From Prevotella sp. UBA1378 (GTDB lineage Bacteria > Bacteroidota > Bacteroidia > Bacteroidales > Bacteroidaceae): a stretch of DNA of 27,546 bases. The translations under genes and the position numbers were made by a program. The notes beneath the pieces were generated by a model. It saw nothing but the letters and a program-made list of their open reading frames with translations. It was not told the DNA's origin and searched no databases. Each line of letters opens with the position of its first letter. Positions within the stretch are counted from its first letter, which is position 1. Shown here in pieces: positions 6,855-15,342 of this stretch. Where the stretch lies: the NCBI GenBank assembly GCA_002305505.1, contig DBRC01000069.1:40706-68251 (forward strand). The letters are read 5' to 3'.

Positions 6855-8354
6855 ATGAGTGATAGATTATTTATTTTTGATACGACCCTCCGGGATGGCG
6901 AACAGGTTCCCGGGTGTCAGTTGAACACAGTGGAAAAGATACAAGTGGCCAAAGCGCTCGAACAGCTCGGGGTAGATGTTATTGAGGCCGGCTTCCCCGT
7001 GTCAAGCCCCGGCGATTTCAATTCAGTGATTGAAATAAGCAAGGCCGTTACATGGCCTGTGATTTGTGCCCTGACGCGTGCGGTAGAGAAAGATATTGAC
7101 GTCGCTGCAGATTCATTGAAGTACGCTAAGCGTAAGCGTATCCATACAGGAATCGGTACGAGCGATTCGCACATCAAATATAAATTCAATTCAAACCGCG
7201 GTGAAATCATTGAGCGTGCAGTTGCTGCCGTAAAGTATGCAAAGAAGTATGTCGAGGACGTGGAGTTTTATGCAGAGGATGCAGGGCGTACGGACAATGA
7301 GTACCTGGCCCGTGTAATCGAGGCCGTGATAAAGGCGGGAGCTACCGTGGTGAACATCCCGGACACCACAGGATACTGCCTGCCGGCGGAATACGGCGCA
7401 AAGATAAAATACCTAAAGGAGCATGTCGACGGTATTGATAAAGCGGTTATTTCCACCCATTGTCACAATGATTTGGGCATGGCTACGGCAAATACCTTAA
7501 GCGGCGTGCTGAATGGCGCCCGGCAGGTGGAGGTGACCATCAACGGAATAGGGGAGCGCGCTGGCAACACATCCCTCGAAGAGATAGCGATGATACTCCG
7601 ATGCCATAAGCACATTGATATTGACACGAATATCAATACGGCGAAAATTTATCCCACATCCCGTATGGTGTCCAGTTTGATGAACATGCCCGTACAGCCT
7701 AACAAGGCCGTCGTGGGCCGCAATGCCTTTGCACATTCCAGCGGAATCCATCAAGATGGCGTGCTGAAGAATGTACAGACTTACGAGATTATGAACCCGA
7801 AGGATGTGGGAATCGATGACAACTCGATCGTGCTGACTGCCCGTTCGGGCCGTGCAGCCCTTAAATACCGTTTGAGCGTGAACGGCGTTGATGTAGACGA
7901 CGAAGAGAAATTGGACAAAATATACCAGAAGTTCTTGAAGTTGGCTGATCAGAAAAAGGAAATCAACGACGCAGACGTGTTGATGCTTGCAGGCGCCGAC
8001 ATTGCTGAGACACGCGCTGTCAAGCTCGATTTCTTACAGGTAACGACCGGTATGGGCGTGAAAAGCGTTGCTTCCATCGGCCTCGATATTTCCGGGCAGA
8101 AGTTTGAGGCGGCTTCAACGGGAAACGGCCCGGTCGACGCGGCAATCAAAGCGCTGAAGAAAATAATCATGAAGCAGATGACGCTGAAGGAATTTACCAT
8201 TCAGGCCATCTCAAAAGGGTCGGACGATGTGGGCAAGGTGCACATGCAGGTGGAATACGACGGACAGGTGTACTATGGCTTCGGTGCCAATACCGATATC
8301 GTTACAGCTTCTGTCGAAGCATACATTGACTGTATAAATAAATTCAAGAAATAA
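6855..8354 (+). CDS. leuA: 2-isopropylmalate synthase
   Basis: Condenses acetyl-CoA with 2-ketoisovalerate, the first committed step of leucine synthesis. The 499-residue protein starts at ATG 6855 (MSDRLFIFDTTLRDGEQ); the open frame back to 6789 lies inside the attenuator and is not translated. The DRE-TIM metallolyase signature DTTLRDGEQ is at residues 9-17, with metal ligands in STHCHNDLGMA and the motif GIGERAGNTSLEE. The C-terminal third, from about residue 390, with GVKSVASIGLDISGQKFEAASTG, is the LeuA dimer domain that normally binds leucine for feedback inhibition. It is the first gene of a five-gene leu operon and 11 bases ahead of leuC. The attenuator upstream adds transcriptional control. 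Confidence 0.96.
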   Translation: MSDRLFIFDTTLRDGEQVPGCQLNTVEKIQVAKALEQLGVDVIEAGFPVSSPGDFNSVIEISKAVTWPVICALTRAVEKDIDVAADSLKYAKRKRIHTGIGTSDSHIKYKFNSNRGEIIERAVAAVKYAKKYVEDVEFYAEDAGRTDNEYLARVIEAVIKAGATVVNIPDTTGYCLPAEYGAKIKYLKEHVDGIDKAVISTHCHNDLGMATANTLSGVLNGARQVEVTINGIGERAGNTSLEEIAMILRCHKHIDIDTNINTAKIYPTSRMVSSLMNMPVQPNKAVVGRNAFAHSSGIHQDGVLKNVQTYEIMNPKDVGIDDNSIVLTARSGRAALKYRLSVNGVDVDDEEKLDKIYQKFLKLADQKKEINDADVLMLAGADIAETRAVKLDFLQVTTGMGVKSVASIGLDISGQKFEAASTGNGPVDAAIKALKKIIMKQMTLKEFTIQAISKGSDDVGKVHMQVEYDGQVYYGFGANTDIVTASVEAYIDCINKFKK

Positions 8355-8364
8355 AATAGGTATT

Positions 8365-9759
8365 ATGAATACATTGTTTGATAAGATTTGGGATAAACAC
8401 GTTGTACAGGTGGTTGACGACGGCCCCACGCAGTTGTATATCGACCGTTTGTATTGTCATGAGGTTACCTCGCCCCAGGCGTTTGACGGGATGAAGAAGC
8501 GCGGGCTGAAATGTTTTCGCCCCGACCAGATTTTTTGCATGCCCGACCACAATACGCCGACACACGATCAGGATAAACCCATTGAAGACCCCGTATCGAA
8601 GAAACAGGTTGATACATTGTCGAAGAATGCAGCGGATTTCGGGTTAACCCATTACGGCATGATGTCGGTAGACAATGGCATCATCCATGTGGTAGGCCCG
8701 GAGAAAGGCTTGTCGCTGCCCGGTATGACAATCGTTTGCGGCGATTCGCACACTTCTACCCACGGAGCGGTGGGGGCGGTTGCCTTCGGCATCGGAACAA
8801 GCGAGGTGGAGATGGTGATGGCTTCGCAGTGTATCCTGCAGTCGAAACCGAAATCAATGCGTATCACGATTAATGGCGAACTCGGAAAAGGTGTTACAGC
8901 GAAGGACGTGGCACTGTACCTGATGAGCCAGCTGACAACATCGGGAGCTACGGGATATTTCGTGGAGTATGCGGGAGACGTGGTGAAAAAGATGTCGATG
9001 GAGGGGCGTTTGACGCTTTGCAACCTCTCAATCGAGATGGGGGCACGCGGAGGCTTCGTGGCACCCGACGAAACAACTTTTGAATACATCAAGGGCCGTG
9101 AGTTCGCCCCGCAGGGCGAAGAATGGGAAAAAGCGCTTGCTTATTGGAAAACGTTGAAGAGCGGGGAGGATGCCGTTTTCGATAAAGAGATTGTTTATGA
9201 GGCGAAGGATATCGAACCGCGTATTACCTACGGTACCAATCCCGGTATGGGTATAGGCATCTCCGAGGCTGTTCCTGCATTGGAGACCATTGATGAGGCC
9301 GGCAAGGCATCGTATCTGAAATCGCTTGATTACATGGGGTTCCAGCCCGGGGAGCGGTTGTTGGGGCATAAGGTAGATTATGTGTTCCTCGGCGCTTGTA
9401 CCAATGGGCGCATTGAGGACTTCCGTGCTTTTGCATCGGTTGTAAAAGGCCGTAAGAAGGCCGGCAATGTCATTGCATGGCTTGTACCGGGGTCGTGGGC
9501 TGTCGACCGCCAGATTCGCGAAGAGGGTCTCGACAAAGTGCTCGAAGCAGCGGGTTTCGCTATCCGCCAGCCGGGGTGTTCGGCTTGCCTTGCCATGAAT
9601 GATGATAAGATTCCTGCCGGGAAGTACAGCATTTCAACGAGCAACCGTAACTTCGAGGGGCGGCAGGGCCCCGGTGCGCGTACCATCCTTGCATCGCCGC
9701 TGGTTGCCGCCGCCGCCGCTGTTACAGGGGAAATCACAGACCCGCGCACATTAATGTAA
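8365..9759 (+). CDS. leuC: 3-isopropylmalate dehydratase large subunit
   Basis: Aconitase-family [4Fe-4S] subunit that, with LeuD, isomerises 2-isopropylmalate to 3-isopropylmalate. The 464-residue length is normal. Seen: VCGDSHTSTHGAVGAVAFGIGTSE, the three cluster cysteines in GACTNGR and GCSACLAMN, and the C-terminal STSNRNFEGRQGPGAR-type substrate-binding motif. It lies between leuA and leuD in the order usual for this phylum, 21 bases ahead of leuD. Confidence 0.97.
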   Translation: MNTLFDKIWDKHVVQVVDDGPTQLYIDRLYCHEVTSPQAFDGMKKRGLKCFRPDQIFCMPDHNTPTHDQDKPIEDPVSKKQVDTLSKNAADFGLTHYGMMSVDNGIIHVVGPEKGLSLPGMTIVCGDSHTSTHGAVGAVAFGIGTSEVEMVMASQCILQSKPKSMRITINGELGKGVTAKDVALYLMSQLTTSGATGYFVEYAGDVVKKMSMEGRLTLCNLSIEMGARGGFVAPDETTFEYIKGREFAPQGEEWEKALAYWKTLKSGEDAVFDKEIVYEAKDIEPRITYGTNPGMGIGISEAVPALETIDEAGKASYLKSLDYMGFQPGERLLGHKVDYVFLGACTNGRIEDFRAFASVVKGRKKAGNVIAWLVPGSWAVDRQIREEGLDKVLEAAGFAIRQPGCSACLAMNDDKIPAGKYSISTSNRNFEGRQGPGARTILASPLVAAAAAVTGEITDPRTLM

Positions 9760-9780
9760 CCCATTGTAAAAACGAAAGAA

Positions 9781-10371
9781 ATGAAACAGAAATTCAATAT
9801 TATAACATCAACGTGTGTCCCTCTTCCGCTGGAGAACGTGGATACCGACCAGATTATACCTGCCCGTTTCCTTAAAGCTACCGATAAGGAAGGGTTCGGA
9901 GACAACCTTTTCAGGGATTGGCGTTACGATAAAGAAGGGAATCCGGTGAAAGACTTTGTGCTGAACGACCCTACTTATGGCGGATGTATTCTTGTCGCAG
10001 GAAAGAATTTTGGCAGCGGATCCTCGCGCGAACATGCAGCGTGGGCCATTGCCGGTTACGGCTTCAGGGTTGTCATCAGTTCTTTCTTTGCCGATATACA
10101 CAAGAACAATGAACTGAATAATTTTGTGCTCCCCGTCGTTGTGAGCGAGCAGTTCCTCGCTGAACTTTTTGATAGTATCAAAGCAGACCCCAAAATGGAG
10201 GTGGAAGTGGATTTGCCTAACCAGACTGTAACAAACAAAGCGACCGGGGCAAGTGAGAAATTTGAAATCAACGGTTATAAGAAACATTGTCTGATGAATG
10301 GTCTCGATGATATCGACTATCTGCTGCAGAATAAAGATAAAATCGAAGAATGGGAACAACGGAACAAGTGA
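9781..10371 (+). CDS. leuD: 3-isopropylmalate dehydratase small subunit
   Basis: Swivel-domain partner of LeuC in the isomerase. At 196 residues it is a normal bacterial LeuD. Motifs seen are the N-terminal PLPLENVDTDQIIPARFLK and GKNFGSGSSREHAAWAIAGYGFRVVISSFFADI, which contribute to substrate binding, followed by NNELNNFVLPVVV. Its last 22 bases overlap the start of the next gene (10350), or end in a GTGA overlap if that gene begins at GTG 10368; either way translation is coupled. Confidence 0.97.
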   Translation: MKQKFNIITSTCVPLPLENVDTDQIIPARFLKATDKEGFGDNLFRDWRYDKEGNPVKDFVLNDPTYGGCILVAGKNFGSGSSREHAAWAIAGYGFRVVISSFFADIHKNNELNNFVLPVVVSEQFLAELFDSIKADPKMEVEVDLPNQTVTNKATGASEKFEINGYKKHCLMNGLDDIDYLLQNKDKIEEWEQRNK

Positions 10372-11906
10372 GTAAATATAAGCGCATCCAACCGTTCATC
10401 GAAATAATGGACAGCACCTTGCGTGACGGTGAACAGACAAGCGGCGTATCTTTTCTTCCACACGAAAAGCTGATGATTGCCCGCATGCTGTTGCGCGACT
10501 TGAATGTCGACCGTATCGAAGTGGCATCGGCCCGCGTGTCGGAAGGTGAAAAGGAAGCGGTGAAAATGATTTGCCGCTATGCTAGTCAGGCAGGTATGCT
10601 CGAACGAGTGGAGGTACTTGGGTTTGTAGACGGACGGTTGTCGATCGACTGGATTGCAGAGTGCGGATGTAAAACGGTTAATCTGCTGGCAAAAGGCAGT
10701 TATAAGCATTGTACCCAACAGCTGCATAAATCGCCGGAGGAACATATCGACGATATCCGCCACTCGCTGGCTTACGCCAAGGAGAAAGGCATACAGGTGA
10801 ATCTCTATCTGGAGGATTGGTCGAGCGGTATGAAAGATTCACCAGAATATGTCTATCAGATGATGGATGCCCTTTGCCGTTCCGGAATAAAACGTTTCTT
10901 GCTACCTGACACACTGGGGATAATGAACCCGCTGCAATGTGTGGAGTATTTTAGGAAAATGATTAAGCGTTATCCGGATTGCCATTTCGACTTTCATGGC
11001 CATAACGATTACGACCTTGCTGTTTCCAACTCGCTTGCTGCCGTATTGAGCGGAGCCAAAGGGTTGCATGTTACGGTGAACGGACTGGGGGAGCGCTGCG
11101 GTAATGCGCCGCTGTCGAGTGTACAGGTGATTCTCAAGGACCACTTCCACGCCAAGACGAATATCCGTGAAGATAAACTGAACGATATCAGCAGGGCGGT
11201 GGAAGGGTATAGCGGCATCGCTATCGCATCCAATCAGCCGATTATCGGCGAGAATGTGTTTACGCAGGTGGCAGGAGTTCATGCCGACGGCGACAAAAAA
11301 GATAACCTCTACTATAACGACTTGGTACCCGAGCGTTTCGGGCGCAAACGTGAATATGCCCTTGGGAAGAACAGTGGGCGTGCAAATATTGCGAAGAACC
11401 TGGAAGAGCTGGGCTTGGAGCTTACGCCCGAACAAACCAGAAAGGTTACGCAGCGTATTACAGAATTGGGCGACCGGAAGGAAATCGTTACACAGGACGA
11501 TCTGCCTTTCATCGTCAGCGATGTGCTGAAACACGATGCTCCGGAGGACAAGGTTAAACTGCTTAGCTATATGGTGTCATTGGCCTACGGTTTGAAACCG
11601 ATAGCCAGTGTCAAGGTGGAAATCAATGGGAAACAGTATGCGGCAGACAGTACCGGAGACGGTCAGTACGATGCTTTCGTGAAAGCGCTTCGCATTATCT
11701 ATAAGGAATACCTCGACCGTACGTTCCCCATACTCGAAAACTATGCCGTGTCTATCCCTCCCGGCGGGCGCACCGATGCACTCGTACAAACCGTCATCAC
11801 ATGGCGTAACGGCGATAAGCTGTTACGTACACGGGCGCTTGATGCCGACCAGACGGAAGCCGCTATTAAGGCAACGTTTAAAATGTTGAACATGATAGAA
11901 GAATAA
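10350..11906 (+). CDS. Second LeuA-family synthase (2-isopropylmalate/citramalate synthase-like)
   Basis: A DRE-TIM metallolyase that condenses acetyl-CoA with a 2-keto acid. Seen: IMDSTLRDGEQTSGVSF near residues 19-35, the metal-binding HGHNDYDLAVSNSLA, GLGERCGNAPLSSV, and a C-terminal LeuA-dimer domain (LKPIASVKVEINGKQYAADSTG from about 412). Its 518 residues and its operon seat beside a normal leuA suggest a different substrate; pyruvate, giving citramalate for isoleucine, is the leading guess, but a second isopropylmalate synthase is possible. The ATG at 10350 lies inside leuD; a GTG at 10368 overlapping the leuD stop is an alternative start that keeps the whole domain. Confidence 0.85.
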   Translation: MGTTEQVSKYKRIQPFIEIMDSTLRDGEQTSGVSFLPHEKLMIARMLLRDLNVDRIEVASARVSEGEKEAVKMICRYASQAGMLERVEVLGFVDGRLSIDWIAECGCKTVNLLAKGSYKHCTQQLHKSPEEHIDDIRHSLAYAKEKGIQVNLYLEDWSSGMKDSPEYVYQMMDALCRSGIKRFLLPDTLGIMNPLQCVEYFRKMIKRYPDCHFDFHGHNDYDLAVSNSLAAVLSGAKGLHVTVNGLGERCGNAPLSSVQVILKDHFHAKTNIREDKLNDISRAVEGYSGIAIASNQPIIGENVFTQVAGVHADGDKKDNLYYNDLVPERFGRKREYALGKNSGRANIAKNLEELGLELTPEQTRKVTQRITELGDRKEIVTQDDLPFIVSDVLKHDAPEDKVKLLSYMVSLAYGLKPIASVKVEINGKQYAADSTGDGQYDAFVKALRIIYKEYLDRTFPILENYAVSIPPGGRTDALVQTVITWRNGDKLLRTRALDADQTEAAIKATFKMLNMIEE

Positions 11907-11919
11907 AGAAACAGTATAA

Positions 11920-12993
11920 ATGGAATTACCTATGAATTTGAAAATTGCAGTTTTGCCGGGCGACGGCATCGGTCCCGAAATCATGACACAGGGCGTGGCT
12001 GTTATGGAAGCCATTGCTGGTAAGTTCGGCCATCAGTTTATTTACGAAGAAGCCATTTGTGGTGCTCATGCCATTGATGTATGCGGCGATCCGTTCCCCG
12101 AAGCCACTTTCCAAACATGTATGGATGCTGATGCGGTGCTGTTTGCAGCCGTCGGCGACCTGCGCTTTGATAATGACCCTACAGCTAAGGTGCGTCCGGA
12201 ACAAGGATTGCTGGCCATGCGCAAGAAGCTTGGCCTGTTTGCCAATGTCCGCCCGGTAGCTACTTTCGAATGCTTGCTCCATAAGAGTCCTCTGAAAGAC
12301 GGGTTGCTGCGCGGTGCCGATTTCGTTGTTATCCGCGAGCTCACTGGAGGCATGTATTTCGGCGAGAAGTATCAAGACAATGACAAGGCATACGATACAA
12401 ATATCTATACCCGTCCAGAGGTTGAACGCATATTGAAGGTGGCCTTTGAGTTTGCCTTGACGCGCCGCCGCCATCTTACCGTTGTCGATAAGGCCAATGT
12501 CCTGGCCTCCAGCCGCCTTTGGCGCCAGATTGCCAAAGAGATGGAGCCGCAGTACCCTGATGTTGCCGTCGATTATATGTTTATCGATAACGCTTCCATG
12601 CGTGTGCTCACCGAGCCCCGTTTCTTCGATGTTATAGTTACGGAAAATACTTTCGGCGATATTCTTACCGATGAGACCAGTTGTATTACGGGCAGTATGG
12701 GGCTTCAGCCGTCGTCTTCGCTCGGTTTGCATACACCGTTGTTCGAACCGGTTCATGGCTCATGGCCTCAGGCTGCCGGTCAGAACCTGGCCAACCCATT
12801 GGCGCAAATACTTTCTGCTGCCATGTTGCTCGAGCATTTCGGGATGAAAGAAGAGGGTGCACTCGTCCGCCGTGCCGTCGATGCCAGTCTTGATGCCAAT
12901 GTCCGTACGCCCGAGATTCAGGTGGAAGGTGGAGCTCATTATGGAACAAAAGAAGTAGGCGAGTGGATTGTGAAATACATCCAAAACGCATGA
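11920..12993 (+). CDS. leuB: 3-isopropylmalate dehydrogenase
   Basis: NAD-dependent oxidative decarboxylation of 3-isopropylmalate to 2-ketoisocaproate. Seen: KIAVLPGDGIGPEIM at the N-terminus, RELTGGMYFGEK, VDKANVLASSRLW, and TENTFGDILTDETSCITGSMGLQPSSSLG, the conserved metal- and cofactor-binding stretch. The length of 357 residues is normal. The family N-terminus (MNLKIAV) matches the second ATG at 11932 slightly better than 11920, so the true start may be four codons in. Its TGA overlaps the ATG of the TPR gene. With leuA, leuC, leuD and the second synthase it completes the pathway up to the final transamination. Confidence 0.96.
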   Translation: MELPMNLKIAVLPGDGIGPEIMTQGVAVMEAIAGKFGHQFIYEEAICGAHAIDVCGDPFPEATFQTCMDADAVLFAAVGDLRFDNDPTAKVRPEQGLLAMRKKLGLFANVRPVATFECLLHKSPLKDGLLRGADFVVIRELTGGMYFGEKYQDNDKAYDTNIYTRPEVERILKVAFEFALTRRRHLTVVDKANVLASSRLWRQIAKEMEPQYPDVAVDYMFIDNASMRVLTEPRFFDVIVTENTFGDILTDETSCITGSMGLQPSSSLGLHTPLFEPVHGSWPQAAGQNLANPLAQILSAAMLLEHFGMKEEGALVRRAVDASLDANVRTPEIQVEGGAHYGTKEVGEWIVKYIQNA

Positions 12994-13694
12994 TGGATTT
13001 GCCAAGCAGGTTGCTTCCCGTTGCCTTATCCATGCTCTTGGCCGGCGTCCGTGCTCATGCACAGGCACCGGCCCCGCAGCAATGGCGCGACTCTCTTTCC
13101 GTGCTGAATGGGCAGATCGCCCGGGAAACAGTTTTTTCCACCGATTTGCATTTAAAGAAAGGAGCTGTTAATCTGCAGTTATCCCAATGGGATTATGCTG
13201 CCGATGAGTATACGCTTGTCCTTGAGAAGGAGCCCCATAACCCCGCCGCATTGTTTTACAGGGCCTATGCCTATATGAACCAGCGGAAATACGACATGGC
13301 GCGCCGGGATTACGAGTATCTGCTGTTACAACATCCGTTTCATTTGTCGGGCCGTATCGGTTTGTCTTATGCCTTTCAGCAACAAGGGAAACTGACTGAG
13401 GCTCTCGATCAACTTAATAGAGCCGTCGAATTTTCCCCTGACAGTGCAGTAGCCTATGCGGCCCGTGCCAGTTTAGAGACCGCAATGGGGCTTCATGATG
13501 CCTCGCTTCTTGATTGGGATGAGGCGCTGCGTCTTCATCCCGGCCATATAGAGTACGCCCTTTCCCGTGTGCAGGTGTTGTTGCAGTTGGGAAAGAAACA
13601 AGAAGCCCGCCAGTCGCTTGATGCGATGACGGGCAAAGGCATATCCCAAGGGGAGTTGCGTGGGTGGTATGAGCGTTGTAAGCGTTGTAAGTAG
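12990..13694 (+). CDS. Exported tetratricopeptide-repeat protein
   Basis: The 234-residue product begins at ATG 12990 (or the adjacent ATG 12993), overlapping the leuB stop as ATGA. The frame is open 27 bases further upstream, but MMDLPSRLLPVALSMLLAGVRAHAQA is a good signal peptide only from here. The mature part has about five TPR units, for example SQWDYAADEYTLVLEKEPHN, NQRKYDMARRDYEYLLLQHP, QQGKLTEALDQLNRAVEFSP and AMGLHDASLLDWDEALRLHP. TPRs mediate protein contacts, here probably in the periplasm. Coupling to leuB means it shares the leu operon transcript, but no role in leucine synthesis is apparent. The C-terminus ends in a short doubled CKRCK. Confidence 0.85.
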   Translation: MMDLPSRLLPVALSMLLAGVRAHAQAPAPQQWRDSLSVLNGQIARETVFSTDLHLKKGAVNLQLSQWDYAADEYTLVLEKEPHNPAALFYRAYAYMNQRKYDMARRDYEYLLLQHPFHLSGRIGLSYAFQQQGKLTEALDQLNRAVEFSPDSAVAYAARASLETAMGLHDASLLDWDEALRLHPGHIEYALSRVQVLLQLGKKQEARQSLDAMTGKGISQGELRGWYERCKRCK

Positions 13695-13707
13695 CTGTCC
13701 ACCTGTA

Positions 13708-15225
13708 TTATTGGTGCTGTTCGCGCAACAAGTCGTTGACGGTCTTTACCGGATTAAATGTGCTGAGCGGTACTTCCACGAATATCGTGTTCCAATCGCT
13801 CATGGCACCGTTCCATAGTCCCGGCAGCTCCAGCGCCAGCAGCTCTTTCCCGTTCTTGCTTTTCGATGAGATGAATCCGGTGGTTTTATCTACATAATCC
13901 GGCAGGTTGAACGGCCTGCCCTTATAGTCCTTCACGGCGCAAACGATGTCTACCGGATTGAAATGTGTACCGTTAGCGAACATCTTCATGTAGGTTTCGT
14001 TGCTTTTGTCTATCTGTGAGCTTTCCAGAATCTGAAGGCTTACTGTGCCGTCTTGATTGTATGTGAGGAACGGGCCGCCTCCCGGTTCCCCAACATTTTT
14101 CACTACGCCGCATACCCGCATGGGGCGGTTCAGCTTGTTTTTCAGATAAATCACGAGGTCAGCATCTTCGAGTTCCTTAATGTCATATTTCCTGCAGCAA
14201 AGCTCTTGTTGTACGAACCGGATGATTTCCTCCAGCTTTTCGTGATTGTAGTTGCCGCTTTCAAGGGTTTCCAAATAATTGAACGCCTGTTCTTGGAGCT
14301 CCACCAGCATGCCGGCAATAACCTGTTTCCATTCCGTGGTTTCCGGTTTCAGCCGGTCGGGCACCACGTTGTCAATATTCTTCACGAAGATGATGTCGGC
14401 ATCAATTTCGTTCAGGTTCTCTATCAGCGCTCCATGGCCACCCGGGCGGAAAAGCAGCGAGCCGTCGTCGTTCCTGAATGGCGTACCGTCCGGATTGGCA
14501 CCCACGGTATCGGTGCTTTGCTTCTGTTCGGAAAAACAGATGTCGTATTTTATTCCGTATTTCTTAACATATTCCTTTGCCTTTTTTTCCACTTTCAGCA
14601 TAAACAAGTGCATGTGTTCAAGGCTTACCGTGAAGTGCACATGCGCTTCGTTGTTGCTTGCCGCATAGAGCGCGGCCTCCACCAAGTGTTCTTCCAATGG
14701 GGTGCGTGGCCCCCCCTCGTGTCTGTGGAAAAGCAGCAACCCTTTCGGCAACTGCCCGTAATTAAGACCCTCGGCTTCGAGCATTGTCTTCGCAATGGTT
14801 TTGTATTCGCCGTCCTTCTTCAGTTGCCGGATGCTCTTCCCTGTGTTTTTCTTGCATTTAGCATTCAGCGCGTTATAGAAAGCGAAGTGGCTGATATTAT
14901 CGAAGTAATACTTTTCAAAGTCGGTCGTCGGTATTTGATACGGTGCAGCGATGAAGGCGAATATGTCCTTGAACATGCGGCTGGCTGCCCCCGAAGCCGG
15001 AACAAACTTTACCACGCGGTGTCCTTTGGCTTTGTAGGCGTTCCATGTATCGATGTACTTGCTGCGCTGTGCAGCGTCGGGGGCAGATATGCCATTCCCG
15101 ATGGCGGCTGCAGCTTCTAACTTCAAGAAAGGGAAGCCTTTTTTGAATTGTTCCAGCTGCATGTTCAGTTTCTCTTCGGAGATGCCTTTAGTGGCTAACT
15201 GCTTAAGGTCATTTTGTGATAACAT
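13708..15225 (-). CDS. DUF4301 family protein
   Basis: The 505-residue product matches what I recall of DUF4301, a cytoplasmic family largely restricted to Bacteroidetes. Marks are VVKFVPASGAASRMFK near residues 72-87, LLFHRHEGGPRTPLEEHLVEA, LFRPGGHGALIENLNEID and IIFVKNIDNVVPDR. The last two resemble the uridylyltransferase-type nucleotide-sugar pyrophosphorylases (GGHGAL and a VxNIDN metal-binding stretch), and the first resembles a glycine-rich nucleotide loop, so a nucleotidyltransferase fold is a reasonable inference. No signal peptide. It is convergent with the TPR gene (13-base gap) and divergent from relA. Function is not established. Confidence 0.85.
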   Translation of the reverse strand: MLSQNDLKQLATKGISEEKLNMQLEQFKKGFPFLKLEAAAAIGNGISAPDAAQRSKYIDTWNAYKAKGHRVVKFVPASGAASRMFKDIFAFIAAPYQIPTTDFEKYYFDNISHFAFYNALNAKCKKNTGKSIRQLKKDGEYKTIAKTMLEAEGLNYGQLPKGLLLFHRHEGGPRTPLEEHLVEAALYAASNNEAHVHFTVSLEHMHLFMLKVEKKAKEYVKKYGIKYDICFSEQKQSTDTVGANPDGTPFRNDDGSLLFRPGGHGALIENLNEIDADIIFVKNIDNVVPDRLKPETTEWKQVIAGMLVELQEQAFNYLETLESGNYNHEKLEEIIRFVQQELCCRKYDIKELEDADLVIYLKNKLNRPMRVCGVVKNVGEPGGGPFLTYNQDGTVSLQILESSQIDKSNETYMKMFANGTHFNPVDIVCAVKDYKGRPFNLPDYVDKTTGFISSKSKNGKELLALELPGLWNGAMSDWNTIFVEVPLSTFNPVKTVNDLLREQHQ

Positions 15226-15254
15226 ATATTGGGTATTTAAAGTTTATTTATGTG

Positions 15255-15262
15255 CAAATATA
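15255..15262 (-). promoter_or_regulatory. Probable -7 box for the DUF4301 gene
   Basis: The minus strand reads TATATTTG, a full TAnnTTTG match 30 bases upstream of the DUF4301 start. No clear TTTG partner is seen at the right distance, so confidence is moderate. Confidence 0.45.
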
Positions 15263-15304
15263 CTAACTTTTTCCTAATCAGTCGCATAATTTCTCAGAAA
15301 ATTG

Positions 15305-15312
15305 TATCTTTG
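15305..15312 (+). promoter_or_regulatory. Probable -7 box for relA
   Basis: TATCTTTG matches TAnnTTTG 30 bases before the relA ATG. The upstream element is not recognisable at the expected spacing. The 117-base intergenic region thus carries two back-to-back -7 boxes. Confidence 0.5.
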
Positions 15313-15342
15313 CAGGAGTAAAAAGATTAATAAGATACAGAC

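Noticed and set aside
14053..15120. Plus-strand frame of 355 codons opposite DUF4301
   Set aside because: The minus-strand frame carries the family motifs and runs over the whole interval; the plus frame is low-quality antisense.
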